A DNA stretch of 46,363 nucleotides from Tabrizicola sp. (GCF_016792905.1 NZ_JAEULP010000025.1:1-46363); one strand, 5' to 3'; positions 20,112 to 29,955 are shown, numbered from the stretch's first letter. Made by a program: numbers and translations. The notes: generated by a model from the sequence alone, not told the origin.

Positions 20112-21268
20112 CACGCCCCACCTTCCTCGCGGGCCTTCTCGCCGCCTTCCTCGCCGCGCCGCTCTGGGCCGGAACGGATGACCTGACCGCCACCGGCGAC
20201 CTGGGCCTCGTCATCGAACGTGCCACCGGCAGCCTTGTCCTTGTCGACCGCTCCGACCGGGCCGCCGTTGGCCGCATCGAGGGGCTGGGCGACCTGTCGC
20301 ATGCCTCGCTCACCTATTCTCCCGATGAACGCTTCGCCTATGTCTTCGGGCGTGACGGCGGGCTGACCAAGGTCGACATCCTGACCCGGACGATCGTCGC
20401 CCGCACCGTGCAGGCCGGGAACTCCATCGGCGGGGCGATTTCGGACGACGGCAAGCTGGTCGCCGTCTCGAACTACGAACCCGGCGGGGTCAAGGTCTTC
20501 GACGCGGACACGCTGGCGCTGGTCGCCGACATCCCCGCCGACGGCAAGACCATCGGCCTGGTCGATGTCCCCGGCCGCCGCTTCGCCTGGACGGTCTGGG
20601 ACACTGGCGAGGTGTTCCTGGGTGATTTCTCCGGCCCGCAGCCGGTGATCACCCCGCTCGGCAACGCCGGGAAGAACCCGTTCGACGCGGTTCTGACCGA
20701 TGATGCCCATACCTACCTGATCGGCCTTTTCGGCGAGAAGGGCGTCACCGCCTTCGACCTCTGGGATGACCATCCCGAACCGCAGAAATTCCTCACCGAC
20801 TACGGCAAGGAGGGTGAGGACATGCCGGTCTACAAGATGCCCCACCTGCAGGGCTGGGCATTCACCGAAGGGCAATATGCCCTGCCCGCCGTCGGTCGCC
20901 ACGAAATCCTCTGGGTGAACCGCGACAGCCAGGAGACGGTGGCCACGACGCCGGTCCACGGCCAGCCCGTCTTCATCATCGCCCAGCCCGCCAGTCCTTT
21001 CGTCTGGGTCAACTTCGCCACGCCGCTGAACGATACCGTGCAGGTCGTCGACAGCCGCAATCACGAGGTCGTCGCCACCCTGACCCCCGGCAAGGCGATC
21101 CTGCACATGGAATTCGCGCCGCGCGGCGCCGAGGTCTGGATCAGCTCGCGCGATGACAACAAGGTGCTGATCTACGACACCCACACCCGCGAGAAACTGG
21201 CCGAGATCCCTGCCGAAGCACCGAGCGGCATCTTCTTCACCGCCCGCGCGCACCAGACCGGCCTCTGA
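20108..21268 (+). CDS. nirF: NirF, heme d1 biosynthesis protein
   Basis: 386 residues with a Sec signal peptide (MTRPTFLAGLLAAFLAAPLWA-G) and an eight-bladed propeller related to the d1 domain of NirS. It binds and converts a late heme d1 precursor in the periplasm. The conserved histidines in YKMPHLQGW and the TPGKAILHMEFAPRG segment fit the family. It overlaps nirC by 4 bp and is followed one base later by nirDL. Confidence 0.95.
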   Translation: MTRPTFLAGLLAAFLAAPLWAGTDDLTATGDLGLVIERATGSLVLVDRSDRAAVGRIEGLGDLSHASLTYSPDERFAYVFGRDGGLTKVDILTRTIVARTVQAGNSIGGAISDDGKLVAVSNYEPGGVKVFDADTLALVADIPADGKTIGLVDVPGRRFAWTVWDTGEVFLGDFSGPQPVITPLGNAGKNPFDAVLTDDAHTYLIGLFGEKGVTAFDLWDDHPEPQKFLTDYGKEGEDMPVYKMPHLQGWAFTEGQYALPAVGRHEILWVNRDSQETVATTPVHGQPVFIIAQPASPFVWVNFATPLNDTVQVVDSRNHEVVATLTPGKAILHMEFAPRGAEVWISSRDDNKVLIYDTHTREKLAEIPAEAPSGIFFTARAHQTGL

Positions 21269-21269
21269 G

Positions 21270-22247
21270 ATGGACCGGATCGACCCCATCGACCTTGCGC
21301 TTCTCGACGGGTTCCAGCGGGACTTCCCACTGGTCAGCCACCCCTTCGCGCGGATCGCCGAAAGACTGGGGCTGAGCGAAACGGAAGTGATCGAGCGCCT
21401 GTCCCGGATGCAGGCCGCGGGCCGGATTACCCGCGTCGGCGGCACGGTCCGGCCCAACACCGCGGGGGCCTCCACCCTCGCCGCGCTGGCGGTCCCGGAA
21501 GACCGGATCGAGGAGGTCGCAGCCCTTGTCGGGGCCGAGTCCGGCGTCAATCATTCCTACCTGCGCGAGGCCGAGTGGAACCTGTGGTTCGTCGCCACCG
21601 CACCGGATGCCAACGCGCTTGCCGCGATGCTGGCCCGGATTGAAAATGCAACCGGCCTCCCCCTTCTCGACCTGCGCCTCGTGCGCCCGTTCAACATCGA
21701 CCTCGGTTTTCCGCTGGCGGGAAGCCCGGTCACGATGCCCGTCGGGCGCGGGGTGGAAACCGCCGTCCTGCGCGCGAATGACCGGCCGCTTCTCGACGCC
21801 CTCAGCCGGGGGCTCGACCTTACTCCCCGGCCCTGGGCCGCGCTGGCCCTGCGGCTGGGGCGGGATGAGACCGCCGTCCTCTCGCGTATCGGGGTCCTGC
21901 TGGCTGCGGGCATCCTGACCCGGCTGGGCGTCATCGTCCGGCATCGCGCGCTGGGGTTCACCGCCAACGCGATGGTGGTCTGGGATGTGCCCGCAGACCG
22001 GACGGAAGCCGCAGGACACGCGCTGGCCACCCTGCCCGGCGTCACGCTCGCCTATGAACGCCGCCCGGTTCCGGGTCTCTGGCCGTATCGCCTGTACTGC
22101 ATGATCCACGGCCGCTCGCGCCCCGAAGCGCTGGCCGTGCTGGACACCGCCCGCACCCTGCCCCAACTGGCCGGGGTCGAGCACCGCATCCTCTTTTCCA
22201 CCCGCTGCTTCAAGCAGTCCGGGGCCAGATTGTCGGAGGCCGCCTGA
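21270..22247 (+). CDS. nirD: NirDL fusion, siroheme decarboxylase subunits
   Basis: 325 residues formed by two AsnC/Lrp-like siroheme decarboxylase halves. The NirD-like half (about 1-155) contains VNHSYLREAEWNLWF; the NirL-like half (about 165-325) contains LAYERRPVPGLWPYRLYCMIHG and ends with the HRILFSTRCFKQSG motif. These proteins remove the propionate-side carboxyls of siroheme to give didecarboxysiroheme. The fusion is the arrangement known in Paracoccus. Its stop overlaps the nirG start. Confidence 0.92.
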   Translation: MDRIDPIDLALLDGFQRDFPLVSHPFARIAERLGLSETEVIERLSRMQAAGRITRVGGTVRPNTAGASTLAALAVPEDRIEEVAALVGAESGVNHSYLREAEWNLWFVATAPDANALAAMLARIENATGLPLLDLRLVRPFNIDLGFPLAGSPVTMPVGRGVETAVLRANDRPLLDALSRGLDLTPRPWAALALRLGRDETAVLSRIGVLLAAGILTRLGVIVRHRALGFTANAMVVWDVPADRTEAAGHALATLPGVTLAYERRPVPGLWPYRLYCMIHGRSRPEALAVLDTARTLPQLAGVEHRILFSTRCFKQSGARLSEAA

Positions 22248-22717
22248 TGCGCACCACCCTTCCCCCGGACGCCCTGGACCGGACCGACCGTCTCTTGATC
22301 AACCGCCTGCAGGACGGCCTGCCGCTGGTCCATGCCCCCTTTGCCGCCGTCGCCGCCGAGGCGGGCATCCCCGAGACCGAAGTCGTCGACCGCATCACCC
22401 ATCTGCGCGAGATCGGCGCGATCACCCGCTTCGGCCCCTTCCTTGATGCCGAGGCGATGGGCGGGGCCTTCTGCCTCTGCGCCATGGCGGTGCCGGAGGG
22501 CCGCTTCGACGAGGTCATGACTTTGGTCAATGCCCATCCCGAGGTCGCGCATAATTATGAACGCCAGCACAAGCTGAACATGTGGTTCGTCCTGGCCTGC
22601 GAACGGCCCGGGCAAATCGCGGAAGCAGCCGAGCGGATCGAGCGGGAGGCGGGGCTGACGGTGCTCCGCTTTCCGAAAATGAAAGAGTTTTTCATAGGCT
22701 TTCGGGTAGAGGCATGA
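22247..22717 (+). CDS. nirG: NirG, siroheme decarboxylase subunit
   Basis: 156 residues, AsnC/Lrp-like fold with an N-terminal winged helix (about 8-60) and the AHNYERQHKLNMWFVLA motif that carries active-site residues of siroheme decarboxylase. The C-terminal [17 protein letters not shown] is typical of NirG. It starts one base inside the nirDL stop (TGATG-type overlap) and overlaps nirH by 4 bp. The NirG name rests on its order in the cluster and this C-terminus. Confidence 0.88.
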   Translation: MRTTLPPDALDRTDRLLINRLQDGLPLVHAPFAAVAAEAGIPETEVVDRITHLREIGAITRFGPFLDAEAMGGAFCLCAMAVPEGRFDEVMTLVNAHPEVAHNYERQHKLNMWFVLACERPGQIAEAAERIEREAGLTVLRFPKMKEFFIGFRVEA

Positions 22718-23211
22718 CCCCCCCTGCGACCCTTGACGCGACCGACCGGCGGATCCTGAAGGCGACGGCTTCCGGCCTGCCGCTGACGCCACATCCGTTC
22801 GAGGAAGTCGCGCGCTGGCTGTTCCTGCCGGAGAACGAGGTCATCGCCCGGATGCAGGCGATGCAGGACGACGGCGTGATCCGTCGCGTGGCGCTGGCGC
22901 CGAACCACTATGCGCTGGGGATGGCCGCCAACGGGATGAGCGTCTGGGACCTGGACGATGCACGGTCAGAAGCGCTTGGCGCGCAGGTGGGCGCCCTGCC
23001 CTTCGTCTCGCATTGCTACCTGCGGCCGCGCGCCCTGCCCGACTGGCCCTACAACCTCTTCGCGATGCTGCATGGCCAGAGCCGCGACGAGGTCGAGGCG
23101 AAGCGCCTGGAAGTTGCCGCCCTGCTCGGCCCCGCCTGCCGGACAAACGACATCCTCTATTCCACCCGCATCCTGAAGAAATCGGGCATGCGCCTTGCCG
23201 GAGAAGGCTGA
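22714..23211 (+). CDS. nirH: NirH, siroheme decarboxylase subunit
   Basis: 165 residues, same family as NirDL and NirG, most like the NirL half: it contains [24 protein letters not shown] and the C-terminal [16 protein letters not shown]. The ATG at 22714 overlaps the nirG stop (ATGA). The longer open frame upstream lies inside nirG. The TGATG overlap couples it to nirJ. Confidence 0.9.
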   Translation: MTPPATLDATDRRILKATASGLPLTPHPFEEVARWLFLPENEVIARMQAMQDDGVIRRVALAPNHYALGMAANGMSVWDLDDARSEALGAQVGALPFVSHCYLRPRALPDWPYNLFAMLHGQSRDEVEAKRLEVAALLGPACRTNDILYSTRILKKSGMRLAGEG

Positions 23212-24419
23212 TGTTCCGCCTGACGCAATACATGCGCGAACTCGTGCATCCGACGCCAGTCCGCCGCCGGTCGGGTCCGGTCAAGCCGGTGGTGATCTGG
23301 AACCTGACCCGCACCTGCAACCTGCGCTGTCGGCACTGCTACACCACCAGCGCCGACGTGCCGTTTCCGGGTGAGCTGAGCCATGAGCAGGCGATGGGGG
23401 TGCTGGACGACCTTGCGGGCTTCGGCATCCCGGCGCTGATCCTGTCGGGGGGCGAGCCGCTGTCGCGGTTCGACTTCTTCCCCCTTGCCGAGCGGGCGCG
23501 GGAGTTGGGGTTCCGGCATCTGTCGCTGTCGACGAACGGCACCAGGGTGGCCGAGCACATCGACCGGCTGGTCGAGCTGGACTTCGACTATGTCGGCATC
23601 TCGCTGGACGGGATCGGCCAGATGAACGACTGGTTCCGGGGCGTCGACGGGGCCTATGATGCGGCGCTGGCAGGGGTGCGCGCCTGCAAGGCCAGGGGGG
23701 TCAAGGTGGGCCTGCGCTTCACCATCACCGAGGACAACGCCGACATGCTGCCCGCGATGATCGACCTCTGCGATGCGGAAGGGGTGGACAAGTTCTACCT
23801 GTCGCACCTCGTCTACGCCGGCCGCGGGAACAAGAACCGGGGCGAGGATACCGCGCGCGCGCGGACGCGGAAGGCGATGGACCAGCTGATCGACCGCGCC
23901 TGGGTCGCCGTGGCCGAGGATCAGCCCTTGGAAATCGTGACCGGCAACAACGACGCCGATGCGGTCTGGTTCCTGCGCTGGGTCGAACGCAACTTCCCCT
24001 CGCAGCGCGCCGCCCATGTGGCGCAGCACCTCGAGGCCTGGGGCGGCAATTCCAGCGGTCTGGGCGTGGCCAACATCGACCCGCAGGGCAAGGTCCACCC
24101 GGATACCTACTGGTCCGACTACACGGTCGGCAGCGTCAAGGACACGCCGTTCAGCACGCTCTGGACCGGGGCCGACCCGATGCTCGCCACCCTGCGCCAG
24201 CGCCCCCGCCCGCTGAAAGGCCGCTGCGGCGCCTGCGCCTTCAAGGACATCTGCGGCGGCAACACCCGCATCCGCGCCCTGCAAGTCACGGGCGACCCCT
24301 GGGCGGAAGACCCCGCCTGCTACCTGACCAACGCCGAGATCGGGGTGGACGAGGCCGACCGCATCGCAGTCAGCCCCTTCCGGGGAAAGAGCCATGATCC
24401 CGAACATCGTTTCCTTTAG
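23211..24419 (+). CDS. nirJ: NirJ, radical SAM heme d1 synthase component
   Basis: 402 residues. The radical SAM cluster motif CNLRCRHC (C36, C40, C43) is near the N-terminus, followed by the [10 protein letters not shown] and STNGTRV motifs. A C-terminal SPASM-like region has [13 protein letters not shown] and a further cysteine in EDPACYL, for an additional Fe-S cluster. It replaces two propionates of didecarboxysiroheme by oxo groups. It overlaps nirN by 26 bp. Confidence 0.96.
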   Translation: MFRLTQYMRELVHPTPVRRRSGPVKPVVIWNLTRTCNLRCRHCYTTSADVPFPGELSHEQAMGVLDDLAGFGIPALILSGGEPLSRFDFFPLAERARELGFRHLSLSTNGTRVAEHIDRLVELDFDYVGISLDGIGQMNDWFRGVDGAYDAALAGVRACKARGVKVGLRFTITEDNADMLPAMIDLCDAEGVDKFYLSHLVYAGRGNKNRGEDTARARTRKAMDQLIDRAWVAVAEDQPLEIVTGNNDADAVWFLRWVERNFPSQRAAHVAQHLEAWGGNSSGLGVANIDPQGKVHPDTYWSDYTVGSVKDTPFSTLWTGADPMLATLRQRPRPLKGRCGACAFKDICGGNTRIRALQVTGDPWAEDPACYLTNAEIGVDEADRIAVSPFRGKSHDPEHRFL

Positions 24420-25944
24420 GCTGCTGGCGCTTCTCACCACCCCCGCCCTCGCCCAACCCGACGGCGCGACGATCTATGCCGACCTCTGCTCCTCCTGCCA
24501 CGCGGAGACGCGGCTTGGTGGCAAGGGCCCGGCGCTGATCCCGGAAAGCCTGGGGCGGCTCAAGGGCGAGAAGCTCGCCGCCACCATCGCCGAGGGCCGG
24601 GCGATGACGCAGATGCCCGCCTTCAAGGACACGCTGAAACCGGAGGAAATCACCGCTGTCGCCGATTTCATCAGCCAGCCGCTGGTGGCCCCGGTCTGGG
24701 GCGAGGCCGAGATCGCCGCCTCGCGCTCGTTGCGCGACGACTACACCCCCGCCGCCGCCCCGGTCTTCAAAGCCGACCCGATGAACATCACCCTCGTGGT
24801 CGAAACCGGCGACAGCCACATCTCCGTCCTCGACGGCGATACGTTCGACGTGCTCGACCGCTTCGAGACCCCCTTCGCCGTGCACGGCGGGCCGAAGTTT
24901 TCCTCCGACGGGCGCTTCGTCTTCGTCATGTCGCGCGATGGCTGGGTGCAGAAGTATGACATCTGGTCGCTGCACGAAGTGGGCCGGGTCCGCGCGGGCC
25001 TCAACAGCCGCAACATCGCGATGAGTTCCGACGGGAAATACCTGGCGGTGGCCAACTACCTGCCGAACACCCTGACCATCCTGAACGCCACCGACCTGAC
25101 CGTCGCCAAGGTCTTCGACGTCAAGGGCCGCAACGGCGAGGCCTCGCGCGTCTCCGCCGTCTACCAGGCGCCGGAACGCGGCACCTTCGTCCTGGCGCTG
25201 AAGGATGTGGCCGAGATCTGGGAGGTCGCCTTCACCGAAGACGGCGGGCCCTATACCGAAGGCTTCGTCCACAACAACGAAAACGGCATGGAAGAGGTGA
25301 TGGGGGCCGAGAAGGGTCTGTTCGCCCGCCGCCGGATCGAAATCTCGTCCCCGCTCGACGATTTCTTCTTCTCCCCCGACTACCGCGAGCTGATCGGCGC
25401 CAACCGCGAGGGCGAGACCGGCGTCGTCGTCAACCTCGACGTCGGGCGCGAAATCGCCAGCCTGCCCCTGCCCGGCATGCCGCACCTGGGGTCGGGAATC
25501 AGCTGGGAAAGGAACGGCCACCGCGTCGTCGCCATCCCGCACCTGAACGAGGGCAGAATCAGCGTGATCGACATGGAGGACTGGAGCCTTATAAAGACCA
25601 TCGAGACCTCCGGCCCCGGCTTCTTCCTGCGCAGCCATGACGGCACGCCCTATCTCTGGGCCGATGTCTTCACCGGAGAGCACAAGGGCGAGATGCACAT
25701 CATCGACAAGCAGTCGCTGGAGGTGGTCAAGGTGCTGAAGCCGGAACCGGGCAAGACCGTCGCCCATACAGAGTTCACCAAGGACGGCAAGTATGCCCTC
25801 GTGTCGATCTGGGAAATGGATGGGGCGGTCATCGTCTACGACGCCGCAACTTTCGTGGAACTGAAGCGCCTGCCGATGGTTAAGCCGTCAGGGAAATACA
25901 ATGTCTGGAACAAGATCACCTTCGAAGACGGCACCAGCCACTAG
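24394..25944 (+). CDS. nirN: NirN, dihydro-heme d1 dehydrogenase
   Basis: Paralogue of NirS that introduces the last acrylate double bond of heme d1 in the periplasm. It has 516 residues: signal peptide ([20 protein letters not shown]), CSSCH heme c site (C32, C35, H36) and a d1-type propeller. [17 protein letters not shown] and [19 protein letters not shown] match conserved blocks of the family. The 26-bp overlap with nirJ is a genuine coupling, since both termini are intact. Confidence 0.94.
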   Translation: MIPNIVSFRLLALLTTPALAQPDGATIYADLCSSCHAETRLGGKGPALIPESLGRLKGEKLAATIAEGRAMTQMPAFKDTLKPEEITAVADFISQPLVAPVWGEAEIAASRSLRDDYTPAAAPVFKADPMNITLVVETGDSHISVLDGDTFDVLDRFETPFAVHGGPKFSSDGRFVFVMSRDGWVQKYDIWSLHEVGRVRAGLNSRNIAMSSDGKYLAVANYLPNTLTILNATDLTVAKVFDVKGRNGEASRVSAVYQAPERGTFVLALKDVAEIWEVAFTEDGGPYTEGFVHNNENGMEEVMGAEKGLFARRRIEISSPLDDFFFSPDYRELIGANREGETGVVVNLDVGREIASLPLPGMPHLGSGISWERNGHRVVAIPHLNEGRISVIDMEDWSLIKTIETSGPGFFLRSHDGTPYLWADVFTGEHKGEMHIIDKQSLEVVKVLKPEPGKTVAHTEFTKDGKYALVSIWEMDGAVIVYDAATFVELKRLPMVKPSGKYNVWNKITFEDGTSH

Positions 25945-26158
25945 GCCCTCCTGGCGGCTGACGGCAATGCTATGGCCTTTTGCCACGGCGGCAGTGGCGA
26001 TCAACCTGTTCCTTCTCGGGCTGATCGGCCTTTCGGTGGGATTGCCCACAATCGCCCCGTTGACGGCACTCTGGCTTTCGGTTCCTTTGGGCCTGCCCGC
26101 AACCTGGCTTGCGGCGCGCTGGGTCGCCGGACTGATCGCCGAGGCCGAGCAAACCTGA
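25901..26158 (+). CDS. Small two-helix membrane protein of unknown function
   Basis: 85 residues; I do not recognise a family. The N-terminal 20 residues are basic and polar (overlapping the end of nirN), followed by two hydrophobic helices (about 24-45 and 50-72) and a short charged tail. AGGGA lies upstream of the ATG at 25901. An in-frame ATG at 25967 would give a 63-residue protein starting at the first helix, 22 bp after nirN. It ends inside the NNR-type box of the next gene. It could assist maturation or membrane docking of nir components, but no evidence is direct. Confidence 0.65.
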   Translation: MSGTRSPSKTAPATRPSWRLTAMLWPFATAAVAINLFLLGLIGLSVGLPTIAPLTALWLSVPLGLPATWLAARWVAGLIAEAEQT

Positions 26159-26168
26159 CCTAAGTCAA
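26155..26168. promoter_or_regulatory. Degenerate NNR-type box upstream of the cytochrome c gene
   Basis: CTGAC-CTAA-GTCAA keeps the right half-site and three bases of the left one (TTAAC). Its centre is 64.5 bp before the cytochrome start, matching the 62-72 bp spacing at nirI, nirS and norC. Confidence 0.6.
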
Positions 26169-26225
26169 GGCCGTGTCGTATCCCTCGTGCCAATGACCCA
26201 TCCAGCAAACCGGAAAGGAAAGCCC

Positions 26226-26636
26226 ATGTTGACACGATTGCTCCCCCTCGTTGCCCTTGCCCTGGCCACGCCCGCCTTCGCCGCCGACCCGGCCAAGGGC
26301 GAGGACAGCTTCAAGAAGTGCAAGTCCTGCCACTCGATCATCGCGCCCGATGGCACCGAAGTGCAGAAGGGTGGCAAGACCGGCCCGAACCTCTGGGGCG
26401 TCGTCGGACGGGTCGCCGGCTCGGCCCCCGATTTCAAGTATGGCGAGGGGCTGCTTGAAGTGAACGCCAAGGGCACCGTCTGGGACGAGGCGCAGATTGC
26501 CACCTACCTCGCCGATCCGACCGCCTGGGTCGAGGCGGCGAGCGGCGACGCTGCCGCCAAATCGAAGATGAGCTTCAAACTGCCCAAACCGGAGGAAGCT
26601 GCCGACATCGCGGCCTATCTCGCCACCCTCAAGTAA
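26226..26636 (+). CDS. Class I cytochrome c (c550/c2-like)
   Basis: 136 residues: signal peptide (MLTRLLPLVALALATPAFA), heme site CKSCH (C32, C35, H36), a GKTGPNLWGVVGR block and a likely methionine ligand in KSKMSFKL. Such cytochromes carry electrons from the bc1 complex to NirS and NorC. The ATG at 26226 is preceded by GGAAAGGAAAG and gives a clean signal peptide; an upstream ATG at 26187 would spoil it. It has its own NNR-type box, suggesting expression with denitrification. Confidence 0.93.
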   Translation: MLTRLLPLVALALATPAFAADPAKGEDSFKKCKSCHSIIAPDGTEVQKGGKTGPNLWGVVGRVAGSAPDFKYGEGLLEVNAKGTVWDEAQIATYLADPTAWVEAASGDAAAKSKMSFKLPKPEEAADIAAYLATLK

Positions 26637-26644
26637 GCATCGGG

Positions 26645-26670
26645 GCCCCTGCCCGACCACGGGCGGGGGC
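26645..26670. terminator. Strong hairpin between cytochrome c and lysR
   Basis: GCCCCTGCCCG (26645-26655) pairs with CGGGCGGGGGC (26660-26670) over 11 positions, one of them a G-T, with a 4-nt loop. It separates convergent genes. No T-run is present, so its termination strength is uncertain. Confidence 0.6.
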
Positions 26671-26702
26671 CATCCGACGCACGGCGGCGTCGCCCGGCAG
26701 GA

Positions 26703-27608
26703 TCAGGGCGATTCGTCGCGTCCCTGCGCCTGATCGTCCGTGTCCGGCAGCACCAGGTCCAGAAACGCCCGCGCCGCTTCGGTCAGGTGGCGTTCGGGGT
26801 GACGGATAAGCCGGAAGGCGCGCAGCGCCGGGCGACTGTCCAGCCGGACAAGGCGGCCCGAGATCAGGTCATCTTCCGCCACCAACCGCGACAGCAGCGT
26901 CGCCCCGCCGCCCGCAAGCACCCCGGCACGAACCGCTTCGTTCGAGGGAAACTCCAGCGCGGCCTGTGGCGACAGGCCAAGCTCGGCCATGGCCTCGTCC
27001 ATCCGCGCCCGTGTGCCCGAGCCCCTTTCCCGCATGATCCACGGCCCCTGTGCCAGTTCGGCCGGGCCGGGCGCCTGCACGGCCCAGGGATGACCCGCCG
27101 CGACCACAAGATACAGCTCGTCCCGCCCGATCTCTCGGTCGACCAGATGCGGAACCGGGGCGCCTCCCTCGATGAAACCAAGGTCGGCCTGCAGGCTTTC
27201 GACCTCGGCCACGATCTGGTCGGAATTGCCCTGGATCAGGTCAAGCCGGACGCCCGGATAGCGGCGATGGAACTGCACCATCCGGGGCGGCAGCCACCAG
27301 CTTGCCAGCGTCTGGCTGGCGGCAAGGGACAGGCTGCCGCGCGCAAGGCTGGCGTGATCGTCCAGCACCCGCTCGGCTGCGGCGGCCCGCGCCAGCACCG
27401 CGCGCGCTTCGGGCAGGAAGGCGCGGGCCGCCGCCGTCAGCCGGATCCCGCGCCCGATCCGCTCGAAAAGCCGGGTGCCGTGTCGCGCCTCAAGCGCCGC
27501 GATGGCGGCAGAGGTCGCCGATTGCGTCAGGTTCAGCGCCTCGGCGGCGCGGGTGACATGCTCGCGCTCGGCGACGGCCAAGAAGATGCGCAGTTGTTCA
27601 AGCGTCAT
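26703..27608 (-). CDS. LysR-family transcriptional regulator
   Basis: 301 residues, with an N-terminal helix-turn-helix (LRIFLAVAEREHVTRAAEAL through TQSATSAAIAALE, about 6-45) and a LysR substrate-binding domain. It lies 9 bp after the YeiH-type exporter in the same direction, so it probably regulates that gene and may respond to the exported anion. This pairing of YeiH-type exporters with LysR regulators is common. Confidence 0.92.
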   Translation of the reverse strand: MTLEQLRIFLAVAEREHVTRAAEALNLTQSATSAAIAALEARHGTRLFERIGRGIRLTAAARAFLPEARAVLARAAAAERVLDDHASLARGSLSLAASQTLASWWLPPRMVQFHRRYPGVRLDLIQGNSDQIVAEVESLQADLGFIEGGAPVPHLVDREIGRDELYLVVAAGHPWAVQAPGPAELAQGPWIMRERGSGTRARMDEAMAELGLSPQAALEFPSNEAVRAGVLAGGGATLLSRLVAEDDLISGRLVRLDSRPALRAFRLIRHPERHLTEAARAFLDLVLPDTDDQAQGRDESP

Positions 27609-27617
27609 GCGGGCAGG

Positions 27618-28604
27618 CTAGGCAGCGATCCGCACCAAGGCAAGCGTCAGCCCGGCGATGAACACCGAGGCCAGCGCCCCCAGCGCAAGCGGTCGCAGGC
27701 CCCGGGCGGCCAGCCGGCGGACATCGGTCTGCAGGCCCATCGCGGCAAGACCCATGGCCAGAAGGCCCTGCGTCAACGGCACCGAGGCGGCCGTCACCGA
27801 TGCCGGAACCAGCCCTGACGAGGCGACAAGCACCAAGACCAGAAAGCCCAGGACGAACAGCGGAAACGGCGCGCGGCTCTCCGACCCTTGCGCCCGCGCC
27901 ATCAGCAGGATCAGTGGCGCCAGCAGCGCGACCCGCGTCAGCTTGGAGATGGTGGCGAAGGCCGCCGCTTCGGGCCCGTGCTGCGCGCCTGCGGCCACGA
28001 CCTGCGCGACCTCGTGGATCGACGCCCCGGTCCACAGCCCGTAGGCGCGGGGGTCAAGCCCCTGCCCCAGCAAGGGTAAGACCAGCATTGCGGCGGTGCC
28101 GAACAGCGTGACGCAGGCAATGGCATAGGCCACGTCCTCGTCGCTCTTGCCGCCGACGGCGTGGGCCGCAAGCACCGCCGAAGCGCCGCAGACCGAAGTG
28201 CCGGTGGCGATCAGCCGCGTCAGGTTGGCCGGGACCCCCAAGGCGCGCCCGGCGAGCGTGGTGAAGCCGAAGGTGGCGCAAAGCCCGGTGACGATGATGG
28301 CCACGCCGGTCAGCCCCACTTCGGCAATCTGGGACAGCGTCAGTTGCAGGCCAAGCGTCACGATTCCCAGCCGCAGCAGGCGGCGCAGCGCGAACTGCAT
28401 GCCGGGCAGCGCGGCGGCGGGAAGGCCCAGGGCATTGCGGAGCCCCACGCCGAGGACCACCGCAAGGATCAGCGGGCTGAACATCGACAGCGCCGGAACC
28501 AGGCGCAGGGTAAACGCCGCGACGACGATGCCCGCGGTCAGCAGAAGACCGGGTGCAAAGCGGGAAGCCGGGCTCTGGCGCGGCAGCGAAAGGGAAATCG
28601 TCAT
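27618..28604 (-). CDS. YeiH-family putative sulfate exporter
   Basis: 328 residues, about ten membrane helices, YeiH (PSE) family. Conserved blocks are GTSVCGASAVLAAHAV, IACVTLFGTAAMLVLPLLG and GLWTGASIHEVAQVVAAG. Some relatives are thought to export sulfate or sulfite produced by sulfonate degradation; the substrate here is not known. AGGAG precedes the ATG at 28604. It is followed by the LysR gene. The upstream region has TTCATC/GATGAA half-sites. Confidence 0.88.
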   Translation of the reverse strand: MTISLSLPRQSPASRFAPGLLLTAGIVVAAFTLRLVPALSMFSPLILAVVLGVGLRNALGLPAAALPGMQFALRRLLRLGIVTLGLQLTLSQIAEVGLTGVAIIVTGLCATFGFTTLAGRALGVPANLTRLIATGTSVCGASAVLAAHAVGGKSDEDVAYAIACVTLFGTAAMLVLPLLGQGLDPRAYGLWTGASIHEVAQVVAAGAQHGPEAAAFATISKLTRVALLAPLILLMARAQGSESRAPFPLFVLGFLVLVLVASSGLVPASVTAASVPLTQGLLAMGLAAMGLQTDVRRLAARGLRPLALGALASVFIAGLTLALVRIAA

Positions 28605-28689
28605 CGGGCGCTCCTGTTGCCCCTGACAGATGCCCCGTTCTCATTTCACCGTCCAACGCAGAATTTCGTTCGGTTTCATCGCCAGTTTC

Positions 28690-28701
28690 GATGAATTCAT
28701 C
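28690..28701. promoter_or_regulatory. Palindrome upstream of the YeiH-type gene, candidate LysR site
   Basis: GATGAATTCATC is a perfect 12-bp palindrome about 90 bp upstream of the exporter start. A further TTTCATCG half-site lies about 15 bp closer to the gene. Repeated dyad half-sites of this type fit a LysR-type recognition region. Confidence 0.4.
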
Positions 28702-28806
28702 CTTTGGGCGCCAATCCCGAAAGCCGCTCACAGAAAGGCACCAGTTGCACCCACCCTTTCCGCGACTGCCCCCGGAAGCGGCGCGGACTCCCGCAGAGAA
28801 AGTTCT

Positions 28807-28831
28807 TGCCCGGCCCAACTCGTGCCGGGCA
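28807..28831 (-). terminator. Probable terminator of the eleven-gene sugar operon
   Basis: TGCCCGGC / GCCGGGCA form a perfect 8-bp stem with a 9-nt loop, 15 bp after the last stop codon in the reading direction of the operon. The minus strand continues AGAACTTTCTC, a weak T tract. Confidence 0.55.
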
Positions 28832-28845
28832 GCGCCTGGCCGGGA

Positions 28846-29955
28846 TCACATCGGCAGGCGCATCGCGGTTCCAACCGCAACCTCACGTCCGGTCCGGCGG
28901 GATTCGATGGCCGCGAAGGCAAGCGCAAGGCTGCCAAGGTTCTCCGCCGCCCCGTTCGCGGGCTCGGTATCGTCCTCGATGGCCACCAGAAGCGCTCCCA
29001 TGGCGCCGCGAAACCCGTCGTTGAACCAGGTGCCGGACAGGAGCGGCCGGGCGCGTCCGGCGGCGGTCGTCAGCGTGACATCCTGTCGGCCAAGATCCGG
29101 ACCATCGCTCATCAGGCTGCCGCGCGTGCCTGCGATGAAGGTGGTGTCGCGTGGCCCGAAGGCTGTCGCCCCGTCAAAGACCAGCGAGGCCTGTCCGCCC
29201 TCCATCTGCACCAGCACCTGCGCCAGAAGCGGTGCGGCGGCCATTTGCCCGCTCGCCCTGGCGGCGGTCGCAATGATCGCGTGGGCACGGGCACCCACAA
29301 TGCTGTGCAGGAAGTCGAACCAGTGGATGCCGAAATCGTAGAGGATCAGATCCTCGATCTTCTCGAACGGCGTTCCCGCAATCCAGCCGTGGTTCCAGTG
29401 GATGCTGGCATGGACGCTGATCACCTCGCCGACCACCCCGGCCCGCACCGCCTCGCGCATCCAGGCCAGATGCGGCGCCCAGCGGCCGTTCTGGTTTACC
29501 GCCAGCTTCACACCCTGCGCACGGGCCAGATCGACCAGCCTTTGCCCCTCGGCCAGGTCCAGAACGAAGGGTTTCTGCGACAGCACATGCTTGCCCGCCC
29601 GCAGCGCCGCCTCGATGATCGGCAGCCGGTCGGCGGGGTGGGGGGTGATGTCGACCACGTCGATGGCGGGGTCGGACAGGACATCCTGCCAGCGGTCGGT
29701 GACGCGGGCACCGGGAGCGAACTCGGCAGCCTTGGCTTTGGCCTTCGCCAGAGTCCGGTTGCAGATCGCTGCGACCTCCCAGCCTGCCGTGCGGTAGGCG
29801 TCGAGATGCGCGCCGACGATCCCCCCGGCCCCGATGATCCCGATCCGGGGCCGATACTGGCGCGGCATCGGCGGCAGCCAGGGCAGGTCGGGGGCCGGAA
29901 CCTCGGCCAGCACCGCCGACTTCAGGGCATAGGTGTCGGCGTCGGGTTCGCTCAT
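28846..29955 (-). CDS. Gfo/Idh/MocA-family oxidoreductase with QKP in place of EKP
   Basis: 369 residues, NAD(P)-dependent sugar dehydrogenase or reductase fold. A 35-residue N-terminal extension precedes the Rossmann motif GIIGAGGIVGAH. The usual EKP motif reads QKP (SQKPF, about 127-129), while the DFGIHWFD motif with the catalytic-type histidine is present. It overlaps the preceding Gfo/Idh gene by 4 bp. It is the last gene of the operon. The substrate is unknown; the family name is secure. Confidence 0.88.
   Translation of the reverse strand: MSEPDADTYALKSAVLAEVPAPDLPWLPPMPRQYRPRIGIIGAGGIVGAHLDAYRTAGWEVAAICNRTLAKAKAKAAEFAPGARVTDRWQDVLSDPAIDVVDITPHPADRLPIIEAALRAGKHVLSQKPFVLDLAEGQRLVDLARAQGVKLAVNQNGRWAPHLAWMREAVRAGVVGEVISVHASIHWNHGWIAGTPFEKIEDLILYDFGIHWFDFLHSIVGARAHAIIATAARASGQMAAAPLLAQVLVQMEGGQASLVFDGATAFGPRDTTFIAGTRGSLMSDGPDLGRQDVTLTTAAGRARPLLSGTWFNDGFRGAMGALLVAIEDDTEPANGAAENLGSLALAFAAIESRRTGREVAVGTAMRLPM

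Noticed and set aside
24394-24419. nirJ-nirN overlap as a frameshift or fusion
   Set aside because: NirJ ends normally after its SPASM region and NirN begins with a complete signal peptide; a 26-bp overlap is simple coupling.
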